A DNA stretch of 64,000 nt, from assembly GCF_036186745.1 (NCBI RefSeq), contig NZ_CP108086.1, positions 5,022,001 to 5,086,000 of the forward strand, read 5' to 3'. The position numbers and the translations under genes were made by a program. Numbering within the stretch: position 1 is the first letter of the stretch; every line of letters starts with the position of its first letter. The DNA is from Microbispora hainanensis (lineage in GTDB: Bacteria; Actinomycetota; Actinomycetes; Streptosporangiales; Streptosporangiaceae). The notes under the pieces are model-generated. The model did not search any database. It was given only the letters and a program-made list of their open reading frames with translations, and had not been told where the DNA came from. Below are positions 25,677-33,887 of this stretch, one piece after another.

Positions 25677-25897
25677 GAGCACGCGGCTGGCTCTCGCGGT
25701 GAGGAACCGATCGACAATCTCAGGCGTTGGTGGCATATGGGGCTGAAAGGGCTTCTCAATCGGTTGCTGCGCCGCCGGTCTCCCGTCCCCGCAGGTGGAC
25801 GCGACGATCGGCCTGACACGGGAGGGGTGAGGGAGCCTCGGCGTCCTGCACCCACCCCGCCGTCCGATGTCATTCGCCTACCCGAACCCTCGTAAAG

Positions 25898-25961
25898 GGC
25901 TCCGCTTACAGCGGAACCCGAAGCGGCCGGGGCCCGGCTTCCTCGCCGGGCGTCCCGGCCG
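25898..25961 (-). terminator. tandem hairpins downstream of the VIT-VWA gene
   Basis: GGGCTCCGC-N5-GCGGAACCC and the larger GCGGCCGGGGCCCGGC-N6-GCCGGGCG-TCCCGGCCGC stand side by side 47-110 bp beyond the stop codon of the leftward gene. They are the best terminator candidate for that transcript. Confidence 0.55.
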
Positions 25962-26007
25962 CACTCGTTTCAGCCCTGTCGTGTCGCGGCCTCTCCCGGA
26001 TGGCGTC

Positions 26008-28836
26008 TCACGATCGCTTCCAGAAAGGACGCCGGCCCTCCTTCGGTCCGGGCGCGGAGCCCGGGGAACCCAAGGGACCCGGGAACGCGTGCCCAGGGGT
26101 CGTGGACCCGGGGGACGTCGGGCCTGTCGAGCCGACGCCGGGCCCGCCGGTCAGGATGGTCAGCAGATCGACCGTCCGCCGCCAGAGGTCGTCGAGTGAG
26201 ACCTCGGCCCACTCGGCTCTCTCCAGGTCGGCAGCGAGTGCGGCGAGATCCGGGTGACCACCTGCCATCTGCGCGAGGACGCGCAGGCGACTGGCGAGAT
26301 CCGCGAGATAACGCCGCCGCTCCCACTCGGGCAGCGACTCCGCCTCGCCCAGCTTCGCGAGTTCCTCGGCCAGCAGCGGCCGGATGCCCTCGAAATCCGT
26401 GACAGGGGCGAACCCTTCGCCGGGATGCGGAAGGAAACGACCGATGGAGAACCCACGGGCGCCCCGTCTCCGAGCCGGTGCGGGCGCGCCGGCGTAAGGC
26501 GGGGCAGGCGGTGCGGCCGGGGGTGCGCCGGGCGGCGGAGCCGCCGCGATGGGCCCTTCAGCCGCCGCGGCGGAAGGCATCTCAGGGCGGGCCGTGGTGA
26601 ACGCGGCCATTCTCGCCATCATCGGAGCGGCGGGTGCCACCATCGGCATCGCGGTCGGCATCTCCCAGCCGCTCGGCGGTTCGACCGGCTGGATCACCCG
26701 GTGCTCCGGGCCGCCTTCGCCGGTGACGCGGGTGTCGACGGCCACGAAGGCGGTGAACCGGCACAGCACGCCGAAACGCAGTGAGACGTCGACGATCCGC
26801 CGTTCGAGGGAGTGGTCGCCCATGGCGTATCGGTCTTCCAGGGCGCGCAGATATGCCCGTGCCCACACGGCCCGGGCCGCCGGGTTGCGGACGGGACGGC
26901 CCTCGATCCGCTCCTCCCAGGGGCGGCCGTCGGCCGTACGGCCCTGCACCGTGAGGGCTCCGGCGGGCCGCCGCCCCCGGTAACGTCCGCTCACGACCAG
27001 AGGGACGCCGGGGTAGAGCGAGCCGGCATGCGTGACGGTGTCCGCCACGAGATCCACGCCTTCCGCCTTCAGCGCGATGTCCGTCACCAGCGGCGATCCG
27101 ATGCGGCGGTGGATGTGCTCCATCGCCGCGTCGAGCCGGTCCTCCGACTCGACCAGCTCGCACCGGCCCGAGCCGGCCAGGGCCAGCCGCCCGAGGAACC
27201 CCGCGTTCACCGCCCTGTCGATGCCCACGGTGTGCACCCGGATGCCGTGCAGGCGGGAGCCGATGCGTTCGAGGATCTGGTCTTCGTTGCCCACCTGGCC
27301 GTCGGTCACCAGGACGAGCACGCGGTCGCGTGCCTGTTCGCGGGACGGGCCGGATCCGCCGTACCCGCCGTCCCCACCCGACCGGCCGGGGTCCGTGCCG
27401 GTGGCCGCCCCCGGGGCGGGCGCGGTGTGGGTCGGCGCGGTGTGGCCTGGCATGTTGTGGCCCGGCATGTTGCCGGTGGGCGCGGTGTGGGTGGGCGCGG
27501 TGTGGGTGGGCGCGTTGTGGTCATCGAGCAGCCGCAGGGCCTCCTCCAGGGGAGCGAGCATCTCCGTGCCCCCGCGTGCGTCGAGCCGGGACAGGTGCTC
27601 GACGGCGCGGTATCGGTTGCGGTCGGTAGCCTCCACCAGGCCGTCGGAGAAGGCCCGCTCCACGACCGAATCGAACGAGAGCACGGCGAACCGGTCATGC
27701 CGGGTGAGCGTGTCGACGATCCGGGCGGCGGCGCGCCGTGCGGCCACCATCTTCCAGCCCGTCATGCTGCCGGATCGGTCGAGCAGCAGGACGACGTCAC
27801 GGGACGCGGTGCGGGTGCCGTCATCCGGCGGCGGCAGCAGGGTCAGCACGAAGGTTCCCTCGGCGTCAGCCGGGTCCCTGGCCGGGTCCTTCGCTGTGCC
27901 CTGTGCCCTGTCCTCCGGTGTGCCCTTCGCGGCGCCGCTGCCGTCAGCCGTGCCGCTGCTGTCGGCCGTGCCGCCGTCGTGGGCCGTGCCCTCGTCGCCG
28001 GGCGAACCGGCGTCCGTGGCGTCGGCGGCGTCGTCCGGCACGAGCGCGAGTGACGAGGAGGCGTCGAACGCCAGGCGCAGGATGAAGTCACGGTCGAGCC
28101 GCTCGCCGGGCCGCAGCCTGATCGTGTCGCCCTCCCGATCGACCTCGTGCAGGCTGGAACGGACCTCACGCAGGTCGAGCCCGGTGGGGTCGATCGTCGC
28201 CGCGAGCGACAGCCGTACGGGATAGGGAAAGCCGGGAAGCAGGACGGGCGGCGTGATCCGGGATGCGTCGGGCACGGCGTCGGTGTCGGGCGCCACGCCG
28301 CCGCCCGCCGACGGGCCGGACAGCGGAGCCCCGGGGATGTAGCGGGGTGCCACGACCAGCGGGAAGCGGAACTCGGCAGCGCCGTCCTCGTAGGGAAGCG
28401 GCTGGCTCAGCGTGAGGCGGACCACCACGCGCTCCCCGGGGACGATGTTGCCGACCCTGATCGTGAACACGTCGGGCCGGTCCTCCTCGGCGATCGCCGC
28501 ACGCCTCCCCTCGGAGAGCGCCCGGTCGTAGTCGGCCCGCGCCTGCCCGCGCTCCTTGAGCACGCCCTCGATGACCCGGTCGTCCGCCTCCATCCGGAAG
28601 GCGGTGACCGCGGCCCGCGGCGGCAGCGGGAAGACGTACGTCGCCTCCAGCGACACGTCGAAGGCATTGCGGAAGGTCTGGACGACCTCGACGCCCGCCA
28701 CCAGTCCGGTGACGTGGGCGGTGACGTCCACGCTCTCCAGGGGAAGGTTGCCCTTCTCGGTCTCCAGCGCTCCGAGCCCGGCGTCCGGCACGGGCCGGCA
28801 CTCCTCCGGCCGCAGAGGTGTGATGGGAACGGTCAT
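26008..28836 (-). CDS. VIT and von Willebrand factor A domain protein
   Basis: Residues about 15-140 are a VIT domain (vault/inter-alpha-trypsin type) with VEVVQTFRNAFDVSLEATYVFPLPPRAAV and the NIVPGERVVVRL block. Residues about 340-560 are a VWA domain whose MIDAS motif DRSGS is near residue 353, with RGGTEMLAPLEEAL supplying the conserved Thr and LVTDGQVGNED the distal Asp. The 942-aa product has no clear signal peptide. Two low-complexity inserts occur: an Asp/Gly/Thr-rich linker before the VWA domain and a repeat insert within it. The C-terminus has a proline linker and a helical domain. The ATG at 28836 has GGAGGG 8 bp upstream, located at the end of the MerR-like gene, so the two are coupled. 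Function is unknown. Confidence 0.88.
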   Translation of the reverse strand: MTVPITPLRPEECRPVPDAGLGALETEKGNLPLESVDVTAHVTGLVAGVEVVQTFRNAFDVSLEATYVFPLPPRAAVTAFRMEADDRVIEGVLKERGQARADYDRALSEGRRAAIAEEDRPDVFTIRVGNIVPGERVVVRLTLSQPLPYEDGAAEFRFPLVVAPRYIPGAPLSGPSAGGGVAPDTDAVPDASRITPPVLLPGFPYPVRLSLAATIDPTGLDLREVRSSLHEVDREGDTIRLRPGERLDRDFILRLAFDASSSLALVPDDAADATDAGSPGDEGTAHDGGTADSSGTADGSGAAKGTPEDRAQGTAKDPARDPADAEGTFVLTLLPPPDDGTRTASRDVVLLLDRSGSMTGWKMVAARRAAARIVDTLTRHDRFAVLSFDSVVERAFSDGLVEATDRNRYRAVEHLSRLDARGGTEMLAPLEEALRLLDDHNAPTHTAPTHTAPTGNMPGHNMPGHTAPTHTAPAPGAATGTDPGRSGGDGGYGGSGPSREQARDRVLVLVTDGQVGNEDQILERIGSRLHGIRVHTVGIDRAVNAGFLGRLALAGSGRCELVESEDRLDAAMEHIHRRIGSPLVTDIALKAEGVDLVADTVTHAGSLYPGVPLVVSGRYRGRRPAGALTVQGRTADGRPWEERIEGRPVRNPAARAVWARAYLRALEDRYAMGDHSLERRIVDVSLRFGVLCRFTAFVAVDTRVTGEGGPEHRVIQPVEPPSGWEMPTAMPMVAPAAPMMARMAAFTTARPEMPSAAAAEGPIAAAPPPGAPPAAPPAPPYAGAPAPARRRGARGFSIGRFLPHPGEGFAPVTDFEGIRPLLAEELAKLGEAESLPEWERRRYLADLASRLRVLAQMAGGHPDLAALAADLERAEWAEVSLDDLWRRTVDLLTILTGGPGVGSTGPTSPGSTTPGHAFPGPLGSPGSAPGPKEGRRPFWKRS
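27419..27520 (-). repeat. in-frame 15-bp repeat inside the VWA domain
   Basis: On the coding strand the unit encodes APTHT or NMPGH pentads (HTAPTHTAPT, NMPGHNMPGH). It inserts about 35 residues into a VWA surface loop between ALRLLDDH and the following Gly-rich segment. The length is a multiple of three throughout, so the frame is kept. Confidence 0.8.
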
Positions 28837-28840
28837 GGCG

Positions 28841-30130
28841 TCATCCCTCCAGCGGGTCGGACGTGTCGGAAGCATGTGGATCGAGTGCCGAGGCGTCGTG
28901 GGGGGCGCGGGCGCTCTCGAACGGCCCGGCCAGGCCGAGCGCGGCGAGGGCCGCGAGAAGTGGAGCCGCGGCCCGGCGCAGCGCCGCCACCTCGTGGCCG
29001 TCCGGGACCCGGTGAGCCCGGTCGAGCAGGACCGTCACCCCGGGCGCGAGCCGCACGCCGTGCACGACGTCCGGGAGTGCGACCTCCGAGAACGTGAGGT
29101 CCGGAAGCACGACGTCGAGGGGCGCGGCGTTCATGGGCCCTGTGCTCATGGGCCCTGTGCTCATGGGCCCTGTGCTCATGAGCCCCGTGTTCATGAGCCC
29201 GGCGTTCAAGGGCCCGGTTTCCGTGGGCCCGGTGTTCGCGGGTGTGGCGTCAACAGTCGCGGCGTCCCCGCGTGCGATGTCCTCATGCGGGGTGTTCCCG
29301 TGCAAGGCGTCTCCGCGCGTGGCGCCTCTGCGCGGGGAGTTCCTGTGGGGGGTGTCTCCGTGTGCGATGTCTTTGTTCGGGGTCAGGTAGTGGCCTGAGC
29401 CGGCCGTGGCGGCGGATGAGGCCGGGCGCGCCCAGAAGCGGTCGCGGGCCGCAGGCCGTGCGATGTCCGGGATGGCGGGCTCGGCGTCGGTTTCCGGGTT
29501 CGCCCCGTAGCTCGCCCCGTGCCAACCGGGCGCCGGTGGTGCCGGAGGGGACGGCGGGCCGGGAGGACGGTCCGCGGCGCTCACCGGAGCCGGGACCGCC
29601 GGGCGGTGCGGAGGGGGCGGGGAAGGCGGAGCGGGCGGGGAGAGCGGCCGGGGCGCCGGTCCTGGCAACGGCTCGGTGAGCCCGGCGACGCGCATAAGCA
29701 TGGCGTCGGTCGCGCCCGCCAGTTCCGCCTGGATGTCGGCGATGGACCGGCCCTCCGCCTGGCGGCGCTTCACGGCCACGAGCTGGAGCAGGTGACGGCG
29801 GCCATAGAGGGCCACCCGGCCGCGCCGGCCGAGCGGGGGGTCGAGCAGCCCGATCGTCGTGTACCAGCGGATGAGCCGTTCGTTCGGCACTTCGCGGACT
29901 CTGCCGTTGGCGCGCGGCTCAGGGCCGTTCGGGCGGGGCTCGGGGCCGTTGGCGCGTGACTGGGGGCCGTCGGCTCGCGGCCCGGGACCGCCGCTGCCCG
30001 GCTCCCGGCCCTTGGCGCCCGACTCGGGACCACCGCCGCTGCCCGGCTCCCGGCCGTGGACGCGCCGCTCCTGGCTGAGCAGGTCCGCCGCCCGCTCCGC
30101 CAGTTCGCCGATCGTCCAGGTGTCGCTCAT
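28841..30130 (-). CDS. MerR-like regulator with split HTH and repeat linkers
   Basis: The first helix pair is WTIGELAERAADLLSQ. After about 55 residues of a Gly/Pro/Arg linker the domain resumes with VPNERLIRWYTTIGLLDPP and GRVALYGRRHLLQLVAVKR, which is the wing and second HTH of MerR proteins. The linker is built from seven-residue units (PEPRANG, PQSRANG, PEPRPNG). A proline-rich middle and a second array of MSTGP pentads (15-bp DNA unit, about 29131-29235) precede a conserved C-terminal domain (PDLTFSEVALPDVVHGVRLAPGVTVLL). The 429-aa length is far above the usual 120-160. It probably autoregulates from the twin palindromes at 30141-30165 and controls the VIT-VWA gene, which starts 5 bp after its stop. 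Confidence 0.82.
   Translation of the reverse strand: MSDTWTIGELAERAADLLSQERRVHGREPGSGGGPESGAKGREPGSGGPGPRADGPQSRANGPEPRPNGPEPRANGRVREVPNERLIRWYTTIGLLDPPLGRRGRVALYGRRHLLQLVAVKRRQAEGRSIADIQAELAGATDAMLMRVAGLTEPLPGPAPRPLSPPAPPSPPPPHRPAVPAPVSAADRPPGPPSPPAPPAPGWHGASYGANPETDAEPAIPDIARPAARDRFWARPASSAATAGSGHYLTPNKDIAHGDTPHRNSPRRGATRGDALHGNTPHEDIARGDAATVDATPANTGPTETGPLNAGLMNTGLMSTGPMSTGPMSTGPMNAAPLDVVLPDLTFSEVALPDVVHGVRLAPGVTVLLDRAHRVPDGHEVAALRRAAAPLLAALAALGLAGPFESARAPHDASALDPHASDTSDPLEG
29131..29235 (-). repeat. 15-bp coding repeat in the MerR-like gene
   Basis: The plus-strand unit TCATGGGCCCTGTGC occurs three times exactly and then decays (TCATGAGCCCCGTGT, TCATGAGCCCGGCGT). It encodes the MSTGP pentads of the linker. 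Confidence 0.85.
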
Positions 30131-30140
30131 GCCTCCACGA

Positions 30141-30165
30141 TGACACTGTCATAATGACACTGTCA
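30141..30165. promoter_or_regulatory. twin TGACACTGTCA palindromes
   Basis: Two identical 11-bp palindromes at 30141-30151 and 30155-30165 stand 14 bp apart, directly before the MerR-like gene. On the minus strand the outer copy overlaps a perfect TTGACA -35 hexamer, so a bound regulator would sit across the promoter. This is the expected layout for autoregulation. Confidence 0.75.
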
Positions 30166-30510
30166 ATATCGCCTCCGTCATGCGGCGTCATGGTTTTCGA
30201 AGAGTTCGTCTCGGTGAGGAACGCCGCTTCTCCCGCCGTTCACACGAAACGGATCGACTGGGTGCAGCGACGTGTGCGACGGGCCGCCGAGGGACAGGAG
30301 AACGCGAGGCGGGAAACGAGGGACGGCCCGCGCGGAACGAGCGAACGGAGGAGGGTGCGGCCCCTCCTGAGCCTGGACGGGCGAACCGGGCCCGGCGGGC
30401 ACCACGCTCCACGCACCACGCTCCACGCACCACGCACCACGCATCACGCGCCGCACGCCCAGCCGGCCGGGGGTGCGGGGACTCGGCAGGCCCATCGGTG
30501 GGCGGTCGGC
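30166..30510. other. gap before the PhoX-like gene, with CACCACGC repeats
   Basis: The gap contains CCACGCACCACGC-type microrepeats at about 30400-30450. Frames that cross it have no family signature. The PhoX-like gene could start further upstream than assigned, but the sequence gives no support. Confidence 0.5.
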
Positions 30511-31737
30511 ATGACCAGGGGCAGGGCGAGGAGGCGGTCAGCGGTGCAGGGAACTTCCGTCCGATCGGTGGCGCTCTCGGCGCTGCCGGGATCGTTGTGG
30601 CGCGCGGCGTTCGCACGGCCTGGCGACGGAGGTGAGCCGCCCGGTCACGAGCCGTACGAGTCCTACGGGCCGCCCGACCGCGAGCTGCACAAGTCCTACG
30701 GGCCGCCCGGCCCAGAGTCGTACGAGCCATACGAGTCGTACGGGCCGGGAGATCCGGATGACCCGTTCCCGGCGGACGTGCTGCGGGCCCTGCCGCCGGG
30801 TTTCGCCGCCCGGGTCGTGGCGCGGTCGGGAGAGCGTGCCGGGGGAGTCGTCTGGCCCGCGGCCCCGGACGACGGCGGCTGCTTCCCCGACGAGGACGGC
30901 TGGATATACGTGTCCAACTGCGCGCTGCCGCTGCTCGGCGGCGTGACCGCGCTGCGTTTCGCCCCGGACGGGACCCTGCGCGGCGGATATCGCATCCTGT
31001 CCGGCGCCGACCGCTGCGGGCCCGGCGCCGCCACGCCATGGCACACCTGGATCTCGGGCGAGCGGACGCCGTACGGCCGGGTCTTCGAATGCGACCCGTA
31101 CGGCCGGCGCGCCCCCATGCCCCGGCTCGGGATGGGCCTGTTCACCCATGCCGGCGTGGCCTGTGATCCCGACCGGGGCGTCGTCTACCTCACGGAGGGG
31201 GAGCCGGACGGATGCCTGTATCGGTTCCGCCCGGACGACAGGGGCGACCTCACGACGGGCGTGCTGGAGGTGCTGGCCGGCGACCCCGGCGAGGAGTCCG
31301 TGACGTGGGAACGGGTGCCGATCCCGGCACTCCCCGACCATGTGCCCCACTATGTGCCCCTGCGGGAGCAGGTGAGAGGGGCCAGGAGGTTCGCGGGCGG
31401 CGGCGACTGCCACTTTTCCGATGGCCTGGTGCGGTTCGTCACCGAGGGCGATGGCCGGGTGTGGGCGTACGACGCCGCCCGCGAGTGTCTGACCGTGCTG
31501 CACGAAACGGCCGGGACGCCGGGCGGCTGCGCTGACGGCGGGTTCACCCTCGTCGCCGGTGACCGGGCGGCGCCGTTCCTGCGTGTCACGGGCGGCTGGG
31601 CCGTGACGGGGCCCGCGATGTCGCCCGACGGCGACCGGCTCTACTTCTCCTGCCGTCCGTCCCGGAGCGGGCGGCCCGCCCCGGCCGTCGTGACCGTCGA
31701 GGTCCGCGGGCCGTTCCATGATCTCTTCCGGGCCTGA
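30511..31737 (+). CDS. PhoX-like (DUF839) protein, probably degenerate active site
   Basis: From about residue 85 the sequence follows the PhoX family: GGVVWPAAPDDGGCFPDEDGWIYVSNC, then ALRFAPDGTLRGGYRILSG, TPWHTWISGE, GRVFECDPYGR, and VYLTEGEPDGCLYRF. In active PhoX enzymes the segments after SNC and around WxSCEE and NHE carry the metal-binding glutamates; here they read SNCALP, WISGER and THAGV, so several ligands appear lost. The N-terminus has repeated ESYGPP units and no convincing Tat signal. Length, 408 aa, is short for PhoX. It may bind rather than cleave phosphoesters. The start at ATG 30511 is uncertain. Confidence 0.75.
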   Translation: MTRGRARRRSAVQGTSVRSVALSALPGSLWRAAFARPGDGGEPPGHEPYESYGPPDRELHKSYGPPGPESYEPYESYGPGDPDDPFPADVLRALPPGFAARVVARSGERAGGVVWPAAPDDGGCFPDEDGWIYVSNCALPLLGGVTALRFAPDGTLRGGYRILSGADRCGPGAATPWHTWISGERTPYGRVFECDPYGRRAPMPRLGMGLFTHAGVACDPDRGVVYLTEGEPDGCLYRFRPDDRGDLTTGVLEVLAGDPGEESVTWERVPIPALPDHVPHYVPLREQVRGARRFAGGGDCHFSDGLVRFVTEGDGRVWAYDAARECLTVLHETAGTPGGCADGGFTLVAGDRAAPFLRVTGGWAVTGPAMSPDGDRLYFSCRPSRSGRPAPAVVTVEVRGPFHDLFRA

Positions 31738-31841
31738 ACCGGCAATGGCCTGGCGAGGCCGGACGACACGGATCGCCGGGCCCTCCGCCGCGATCCGGCC
31801 CACTCGCCTGGCGGACCGCAGCCCCCGGCGTACGAGGGATG

Positions 31842-32621
31842 TCAGTCGCAGGGGTCGTGCGGCACGGCGGTGGTGGCCCTCCTGCCGGACGTGGCGACCG
31901 CGCTGAACTGTGCCGTCGTGAGCGCGTAGCCGACGTCGGCCTTCTCCGTGTCCGCCGCGAAGACCATCCCCGCCACCCGATCTCCGTCGGAGACCAGCGG
32001 AGCGCCCGACATGCCGGGTGTGATGGCCGCACCCTGGAAGCGATGGATCCGCAGTGAGACTCGCACGCGGTTGTAAATGTCGTACGACTCGGCGGGCTGG
32101 TCCGGCCGTACTTTGGCGGGCAGCTCGACCGGGACGGTCGCGCCCTTGTGGTAGCCGACGACCACGGCGGCGGTGATCGAGGCTTGCGTGAACCGCAGCG
32201 GCCGGGCGGTCAGCCCGGGCGCCCGCAGGACGGCGGCGTCGGCCTCCGGGTCGAAGGCCACCACCTGTGCGGCGAACCGCAGCCCGTCGCCGAGGACGAC
32301 TTCCAGGTCGCGGTCCGCTCCTGCCACGGTGTGCGCGTTGACCATGACCCTCTCGGGTGCGTAGACGAATCCGGTCGCCTCCAGCGGTTTCCGGCAGGAG
32401 GAGGCGTAACCCCGGACCCGCACCACGCTGTGCGCGGCTTCGGACATGGCGGTGACCTCGGTCGTGGCCCCGGCTGCAGGGGCGGCGGGCCGTGCGGGCA
32501 CATGAGCGCCCGCGCACCCTGCCGCGCCCGCTCCCGCGAGCACCGCCACGCAAACCGCGAGCGCGACACTCTGTCTCGGCGTTCTCACGGTCCGCCGCAC
32601 CGGTCCCAGCACGAAGATCAT
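31842..32621 (-). CDS. exported trypsin-like serine protease (MarP-like domain)
   Basis: A basic N-terminus and a hydrophobic stretch (SVALAVCVAVLAGAGAAGC) give an export signal, with a weak lipobox at AAGC. The protease domain has the catalytic His in VNAHTVAG, Asp in PEADAAVLR and Ser in TPGMSGAPLV. It resembles the periplasmic domain of mycobacterial MarP but lacks the four N-terminal helices. A cysteine pair (SSCRKP and the terminal PCD) could form a disulfide. The ATG at 32621 gives 259 aa; upstream codons to 32660 are coded by a 9-bp GGACCGCCC repeat and are not believed. Confidence 0.8.
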   Translation of the reverse strand: MIFVLGPVRRTVRTPRQSVALAVCVAVLAGAGAAGCAGAHVPARPAAPAAGATTEVTAMSEAAHSVVRVRGYASSCRKPLEATGFVYAPERVMVNAHTVAGADRDLEVVLGDGLRFAAQVVAFDPEADAAVLRAPGLTARPLRFTQASITAAVVVGYHKGATVPVELPAKVRPDQPAESYDIYNRVRVSLRIHRFQGAAITPGMSGAPLVSDGDRVAGMVFAADTEKADVGYALTTAQFSAVATSGRRATTAVPHDPCD

Positions 32622-32628
32622 GATAGGG

Positions 32629-32681
32629 ACCGCCCGGACCACCCGGACCGCCCGGACCACCCGGACCGCCCAGATCGGCCG
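32629..32681. repeat. CCGGACCAC/CCGGACCGC 9-bp tandem repeat
   Basis: About five units alternate CCGGACCGC and CCGGACCAC just upstream of the protease gene. Confidence 0.8.
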
Positions 32682-32716
32682 GGCGGGTCACAGGCCGCCT
32701 GGATCGACCTGGAAGG

Positions 32717-33625
32717 TCACAGGTCCTTGGCCCATATCTGGTCGGTGACGGGGATGCCCGACTCCTCGCTCGGATACTGCTCCACCAGCTCGAACCCGGC
32801 GGCCTGGTAGATCCGGCGGGCGCTGACGAGCACGTCGCGGGTCCAGAGCTCGATCCGGCTGTAGCCGGCCGACGCGGCGAAGCGCAGGCACTCGTCGACC
32901 AGGCGCCGCCCGATGCCCATGCCGCGGGCGGACGGCTCGACCAGCAGCAGGCGGAGCTGGGCCGTCGTGTCGCCTTTGCGCAGGCAGAAGACGCATCCCA
33001 CCGGCTCGCCGTGCACCTCGGCGATCCAGGCCGCCTCCCGGCGGGGGTCCTGGTCCTCGACGTACTCGGCGACGATCCGCGCGACCAGGGCCTCGAACGC
33101 GGCGCCCCAGCCGTACTCCTCGCTGTAGAGGGCCCCGTGCCGGTGCACCACCCAGCCGAGGTCGCCCGCCCGCGGGGGCCTGATCACGTACGGCTCGCGC
33201 CGCTCGCCGGGCTCCAGCAGGCTGCGTACGGTGCCCATCGCGGTGACGAGCCGGCGGCGTTCCGGATCGGTCAGCTTGGCCAGGAGGGTCTCGATCTCGT
33301 CGGCCGAACGCCGGTCGAGCAGGGCGAAGGTGTCGCGGCCCTTGGGGGTGAGCCGTACGACCTGGCGGCGGGCGTCCTCGGCCGACCGCTCCCGGGACAC
33401 GAGCCCGTCGCCTTCGAACCTGGTGAGGATCCGGCTCAGGTAGCCGGGGTCGAGATCGAGCATTGCCCTGACGTCGGCGGTGTCGGCGGCGTCCCTGGTG
33501 CCGAGCTCGAACAGCACCCGCGCCTCGGTCAGGGAGTAGGGGGTGTCGTGCATTCCCGACCCGAGCACGCCGATGACGGACGTGTAGAAGCGGTTGAACG
33601 CACGGACTTCGGAAACGATGTCCAT
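32717..33625 (-). CDS. MarR-type regulator fused to GNAT acetyltransferase
   Basis: Residues 1-140 are a MarR winged helix (LTEARVLFELGTRDAADTADVRAML, then LSRILTRFEGDGLVSRERS and DARRQVVRLTPKG). Residues about 147-302 are a GNAT domain with the acetyl-CoA loop VEPSARGMGIGRRLVDECL and RRIYQAAGFELVEQ. Such 302-aa fusions are common in actinobacteria; the acetylated substrate is unknown. The inverted repeat over its ribosome site suggests autorepression. Confidence 0.93.
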   Translation of the reverse strand: MDIVSEVRAFNRFYTSVIGVLGSGMHDTPYSLTEARVLFELGTRDAADTADVRAMLDLDPGYLSRILTRFEGDGLVSRERSAEDARRQVVRLTPKGRDTFALLDRRSADEIETLLAKLTDPERRRLVTAMGTVRSLLEPGERREPYVIRPPRAGDLGWVVHRHGALYSEEYGWGAAFEALVARIVAEYVEDQDPRREAAWIAEVHGEPVGCVFCLRKGDTTAQLRLLLVEPSARGMGIGRRLVDECLRFAASAGYSRIELWTRDVLVSARRIYQAAGFELVEQYPSEESGIPVTDQIWAKDL

Positions 33626-33649
33626 TTTCCCTTGCCTAACTCAAGGAAA
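33626..33649. promoter_or_regulatory. operator-like inverted repeat over the MarR-GNAT ribosome site
   Basis: CCTTG-N7-CAAGG, extended to TTTCCC and GGAAA on the outside, lies immediately before the start codon and contains the AAGGGAAA ribosome site. MarR proteins bind sites of this size next to their own genes. Confidence 0.55.
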
Positions 33650-33772
33650 TGATTGACGAAGTCAAAGATAGAGCCGCAGCGGCCGGTTGGGAAGACGCCA
33701 CTCACGACGAGCGCGGTCTCGTCGTGCGAGACTGAGTTGGTCTGGTCGGCCGGGTGGCGTAGCCTCTCCTTT

Positions 33773-33784
33773 TGGTCTAGACCA
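33773..33784. promoter_or_regulatory. DasR-responsive element (dre)-like palindrome
   Basis: TGGTCTAGACCA is a perfect 12-bp palindrome in the context TTTTGGTCTAGACCATTG. It matches the core of the dre sequence bound by the GntR-family regulator DasR in Streptomyces. It sits 7 bp before a TAGGCT -10 candidate at 33791-33796, about 105 bp before pfkA. A related half (TGGTCTGG) is at 33738. Confidence 0.7.
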
Positions 33785-33887
33785 TTGAGATAGGCTCAGG
33801 CAGAATGCGGTGCGGTGGAGTGCCGGGGCCTGCGTCGGGCCGGCCGCGCCATTCCACGCGTAATCCCAGATGGAGGAAGAACCCGTC

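Larger units (their letters stand above)
25183..26007. other. 825-bp gene-free region with repeats and hairpins
   Basis: This stretch lies between the MerR start and the end of the VIT-VWA gene. It holds the MerR promoter, GGGAACGAT-type short repeats around 25520-25555, the 7-bp minisatellite at 25600-25676 and the paired hairpins at 25898-25961. Open frames crossing it have repeat-derived sequences (WSLVAGR iterations) and are not genes. Confidence 0.6.

Noticed and set aside
25328..25873. Minus-strand frame with WSLVAGR iterations
   Set aside because: The sequence is a translation of the 7-bp DNA repeat and is not conserved-looking outside it.
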